The position numbers were made by a program, and so were the translations under genes. The notes under the pieces are model-generated. The model was given only the letters and a program-made list of their open reading frames with translations. It had not been told where the DNA came from and did not search any database. 64,000 nt of DNA, from assembly GCA_024291935.2 (NCBI GenBank), contig CM044322.1:24675405-24739404 (forward strand), given 5' to 3'. This document shows, in pieces, positions 60,015 through 64,000 of this stretch (position 1 is its first letter; the number at the start of each line of letters is the position of its first letter). This DNA is from Okapia johnstoni (taxonomy: Eukaryota > Chordata > Mammalia > Artiodactyla > Giraffidae).

Positions 60015-61790
60015 GTGCCTGACGAACTATGGATGGAGATTCGTGACATTGTACAGGAGGCAGGGATCAAGACCATCCCCAAGAAAAAGAAATGCAAAAA
60101 AGCAAAATTGCTGTCTCAGGAGCCCTTACAAATAGCTGTGAAAAGAAGAGAAGTGAAAAGCAAAGGAGAAAAGGAAGGATATACCCATTTGAATGCAGAG
60201 TTCCAAAGAATAGCAAAGAGAGGTAAGAAAGCCTTCCTCAGTGATCAATGCAAAGAAATAGAGGAAAACAATAGAATGGGAAAGACTATAGATCCCTTCA
60301 AGAAAATTAGAGATACTAAGGGAACACCTCATGCAAAGATTGGCACAGTAAAGGACAGAAATGGTATGGGCCTAGCAGAAGCAGAAGATATCAAGAAGAG
60401 GAGGCAAGAATACACAGAAGAACTATACAAAAATGATCTTAATGACCCACATAACCACGATGGTGTGATCACTCACCTAGAGCCAGACATCCTGGAATGC
60501 GAAGTCAAGTGGACCTTAGGAAGCATCACTACGAACAAAGCTAGTGGAGGCGATGGAATTCCAGTTAAGCTATTGCAAATCCTAAAAGATGAGGCTGTGA
60601 AAGTGCTGCACTCAATACGCCAGCAAATTTGGAAAACTCAGCAGTGGCCACAGGACTGGAAAAAGTCTGTTTTCATTCCAATCCCAAAGAAAGGCAATGC
60701 CAAAGAATGTCAAACTACAGCACAATTGCACTCATCTCACACACTAGCAAAGTAATGCTCAAAATTCTCCAAGCCAGGCTTCAACAGTATGTGAATCATG
60801 AACTTCCAGATGTTCAAGCTGGATTTAGAAAAGGCAAGGGAACCAGAGATCAAATTGCCAATATCCATTGGATCATCGAAAAAGCAAGAGAGTTCCAGAA
60901 AAACATCTATTTCTGCTTTATTGACTATGCCAAAGCCTTTGACTGTGTGGATCACAACAAACTGTGGAAAATTCTTAGATATGAGAATACCAGACCACCT
61001 TACCTGCTTCCTGAGAAATCTGTATGCAGGTCAGGAAGCAACAGTTAGAACTGTACATGGAACAGACTGGTTCCAAATAAGGAAAGAAGTATGTCAAGGC
61101 TGTATATTGTCACCCTGTTTATTTAACTTATATGCAGTGTACCTCATGCGAAATGCTAGACTGGATGAAACACAAGCTGGAGTCAAGATTGCTGGGAGAA
61201 ATATCAATAACCTCAATATGCAGATGACACCACCCTTATGGCAGAAAGGGAAAAAGAACTAAAGAGCCTCTTGATGAAAATGAAAGAGGAGAGTGAAAAA
61301 GTTGGCTTAAAACTCAACATTCAGAAAAATAAGATCATGACATCCAGTCTGATCACATCATGGCAAATAGATGGGGAAACAATGGCAGCAGTGAGAGAGT
61401 TTATTTTTGGGGGCTCCAAAATCACTGCAGATGGTGACTGCAGCCATGGAATTAAAAGACGCTTGCTCCTTGGAAGAAAAGTTATGATCAACCTAGACAG
61501 CATATTAAAAAGCAGAGACATTACTTTGCCGAAAAAAGGTCTGTCTAGTCAAAGCTATGGTTTTTCCAGTAGTCATGTATGGATATGAGAGTTGGACTAT
61601 AAAGAAAGCTGAGCACCGAAGAACTGATGCTTTTGAACTGTGGTGTTGTAGGAGACTCTTGAGAGTCCCTTGGACTGCAAGGAGATCCAACCAGTCCATC
61701 CTAAAGGAAATCAGTCCTGAATGTTCATTGGAAGGACTGATGCTGAAGCTGAAACTCCAATACTTTGGCCACCTGATGTGAAGAATTGAC
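60015..61790 (+). pseudogene. BovB reverse transcriptase domain remnant
   Basis: RT pieces in several frames: 60015-60755 (TNKASGGDGIPVKLLQILKD, KKSVFIPIPKKGNAKECQ), 60629-61048 (CFIDYAKAFDCVDHNKLW, motif A) and 60798-61262 (QGCILSPCLFNLY). At about 61213 the motif C region reads CTCAATATGCAGATGACACC where the BovB at 37233 onward has ATCAGATATGCAGATGACACC, so the YADD frame is broken here. A C-terminal piece is at 61557-61781. Confidence 0.82.
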
Positions 61791-62094
61791 TCATTGGAAA
61801 AGACCTTGATGCTGGGAAAGATTGAAGGCGGGAGGAGAAGGGGACGACAGAAGATGAGATGGTTGGATGGCATCACTGACTCAGTGGACATGAGTTTGAG
61901 TAAGCTCCAGGAGTTGGTGATGGACAGGGAAGCCTGGCGTGCTGCAGTCCATGGTGTCCCGAAGAGTCGGACATGACTGAGCAACTGAACTGAACTCTGT
62001 TGGGGAAGGTGGGGGAAATGGTTCTCTAGATGAAGCAAGAGCTGAGAGCCATTGGTCATCAATCCTCACAGCAGTTGGGGATGGGTGTGGCCGA

Positions 62095-62310
62095 CTTCCT
62101 AGGTGGCCGTTAGTGGTGAAGAATTTGCCTGCAATGCAGGAGCTGTAAGAGGCATAGTTCAGTCCCCGGGTCGGGAAGATCCCCTAGAGGAGGGCATGGC
62201 AACCCACTCCAGTATTCTTGCCTGGAGAATCCCATGGACAGAGAAGCCTGGTGGGCTGCAGTCCACAGGATCACAAAGAGTAGAACATGACCAAAGAGAC
62301 TTACCATGCA
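62095..62310 (+). mobile_element. Bov-tA SINE
   Basis: CTTCCTAGGTGGCCGTTAGT, GAAGAATTTGCCTGCAATGC through CACAAAGAGTAGAACATGAC. Confidence 0.87.
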
Positions 62311-62314
62311 TGCA

Positions 62315-64000
62315 CACATGCCCAGCACAGGGGTCTGGATGGGACTCTTAACAGTCCACTACACCTAGCCTAACCTGCTTCTAGCTGAGGGACTGCTGGG
62401 TGACCAAGATGTAGCCATCAGCTTCACAGGACGAAATACTATGACAGCTATGCCAATCGTCAACATTGCTCCAGGAATTTAGGACCTGGGCACTCAGCCC
62501 GTTGGATAAAGCTGTGAAGTGCAAAAGAGGGAAGGCATTTTAAGAAGACACTTGAAGAAAAGTGAAGAATGTACTGGAGGTAATTGCTTCTCACTCAACT
62601 GCTCTTGAAATATATACATATTCATGAGCGGGCAGTGGGAAAGGGTGTCTGAAAGTTAACTCGCTGTCAAAACGTGACATTTTTTCTTCCACTTAACACT
62701 GTGGCCTGGTTTCACGTCCCTAACATCTCCATGCAATCCAAGCGCTCCGGGATGAGAACTAGTCTATTAACTTTCCATCATGGTCTGGGCCTGGTGCCAG
62801 CTTCCAATCTGACAGTGAAATCTGTTGGAGCTATGACCCACTTTGATGTGGTTACACATGGAGGGCTCAACCTCCTTGAACATTCAAATCCCTCTTTGCT
62901 CCCAGGAGGGAAAAAGTTAACGCAGAATCTGAGTTGGTTTTAATGACACTTCTCTGAAAAATCCTCAACCTTGTAAGATCCCTTTCCCCAGAGGAAAAAC
63001 AAATGATAATAAAAGGAGGGGTCAATTTAAAGATTTACTACATTTTTCCCTTTGTTCTTTTCTCAAGGGAGGCAAACATGCATTGTTTTTAATTCTTTGG
63101 TTAGCACCGAGTACAACCTATATATTTAACAAGTCTGATTTGAATGCCTGAGATTTTCTTGTGATTGCCTCTATTGAGGACAAAGAAGCAAATACAAGAC
63201 AGTGAACAAAACAAAGAAGGGAAAGAGAGAGGAATAAAGGGGTTTTATCTGCCAGGGTCATGCAAGGAAGTCAAAGGGAAAAGTTAGAGTTAAGGAAGCA
63301 AACGCCATTTGCAAGGTCAGAGGGAAAGATAAAAATTGAAGTCAGTTTAGGTTACTCTAGTGCTCCACACAAACAGACCTGAAAAAAATAAAAAACTTCA
63401 TTTTTTCTAATTCAGGTACCACTGGAGATTCAAGTTTATGGAATAATCAAGGAACATTATAAAATACTACAGTAATTAATGGTGGTGGGGGCTTTTTGTT
63501 TCATTTTTGCTTTGCAGAGAAGCTCAAAATTGATTTTCCATGCTGTATTTCACTGAGGCTGTCTTGAAGAGAATCTGGTCAGTGTGATAAATAAGTAATC
63601 AAGCTGGCAGCTTGTTCTGCATCCACCGTCTGTACACGGATTTGGCCAGACCCTTTCAGTTTCTCTACAATTCACTTTTCTATCACACAGTTTCTCCTTT
63701 GTTTGGGCAGTTTCTGCTTCCCGAGTAAAATACATACGCAGGTGGGGTTCTCCGAATGCACTTCAGGTCTATTTTGGTGCTGCCTCTTCACCGATTGGGA
63801 TGAATGTCAGCAAGAGATAAATCAAGGAGCTGTCACCTTCTTCTGCAGCACATTGCAGGGGACATTAACTCACCTCCAAACGAGACAGACGTGGCCTTTC
63901 TCCCTCTGGGTAAAATCTCCCACTGTCACAGGCTGGGCTGGAGGGTGGTGCAGGAGCTTCATTGGGCTGCATAACCTTGGCTCTGGAAGGTGGGGTTAGT
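62315..64000. other. Right-hand flank, nothing recognised
   Basis: This region is poor in young repeats, unlike the preceding 40 kb. Frames at 62674-62943 and 63703-63999 (open to the window edge) have no recognisable domain. Confidence 0.4.

Larger units (their letters stand above)
58910..62005 (+). mobile_element. Nearly full-length BovB (RTE) LINE
   Basis: About 3.1 kb. It starts at AAGGGATTTGATTTAGGTCA and includes CTCCCCAGGTCAGTAGGTGC, the endonuclease and RT regions, and the 3' end GAGTCGGACATGACTGAGCA..ACTGAACTGAACT. This is close to the length of a complete BovB. Stops and frameshifts at several points make it non-autonomous. Confidence 0.92.

Overview
The window is nuclear DNA from a ruminant, almost certainly a bovid. 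No bacterial or viral genes are present. The assignment rests on the interspersed repeats. There are many tRNA-Glu-derived Bov-tA SINEs and BovA2 SINEs with (AGC)n tails. There are CHR-type SINEs, several BovB (RTE) LINE pieces including one nearly complete copy, and a long ruminant L1. Most long open frames here are antisense or SINE shadows.

The genes form a cluster of the PRAME (preferentially expressed antigen in melanoma) leucine-rich-repeat family. Four units share one architecture: a TATA/CCAAT-type promoter (degenerate in one), a short non-coding exon 1, and three coding exons of about 287, 573 and 523-575 nt joined in the same intron phase. Genes A (35-2763) and B (17657-20379) lie on the minus strand. 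Genes C (40222-43039) and D (47207-50708) lie on the plus strand. The two pairs therefore point away from each other, with a LINE/SINE-rich block (about 21.3-38.3 kb) between them. A and B read through to the family C-terminus with its Cys-Pro-His-Cys motif. C has a one-base insertion that replaces this tail. D has an in-frame TGA that removes the last 81 codons. Two further units survive only as the promoter and exon 1: one on the minus strand near 14.4 kb, one on the plus strand near 52.6 kb.

Layout: 0-3.7 kb gene A. 3.7-11 kb intergenic DNA with a direct duplication (about 5.6-6.46 and 6.8-7.87 kb) split by an L1 with an inverted 5' part. 11.1-14.5 kb the decayed PRAME unit with an L1 in its intron 1. 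14.6-15.25 kb a close inverted pair of BovA2. 15.5-17.3 kb 3' flank of gene B, paralogous to 11.1-11.65 kb. 17.6-21.1 kb gene B. 21.3-22.1 kb a BovA tandem array. 22.4-33.1 kb L1 fragment, long L1, BovB tail. 35.9-38.3 kb a BovB split by an L1. 39.2-43.4 kb gene C. 45.8-51 kb gene D, with BovB in intron 3 and in the 3' flank. 52.6 kb orphan exon 1. 53-58 kb SINE and BovB fragments. 58.9-62.0 kb nearly complete BovB. 62.3-64 kb nothing recognised.

Human PRAME acts as a nuclear CUL2-Elongin B/C substrate receptor and transcriptional co-repressor, and PRAME-family genes are mostly expressed in testis and germ line. Applying that to these copies is inference. Exon limits come from splice consensus and agreement among the four copies. 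Repeat limits are approximate, read by eye.
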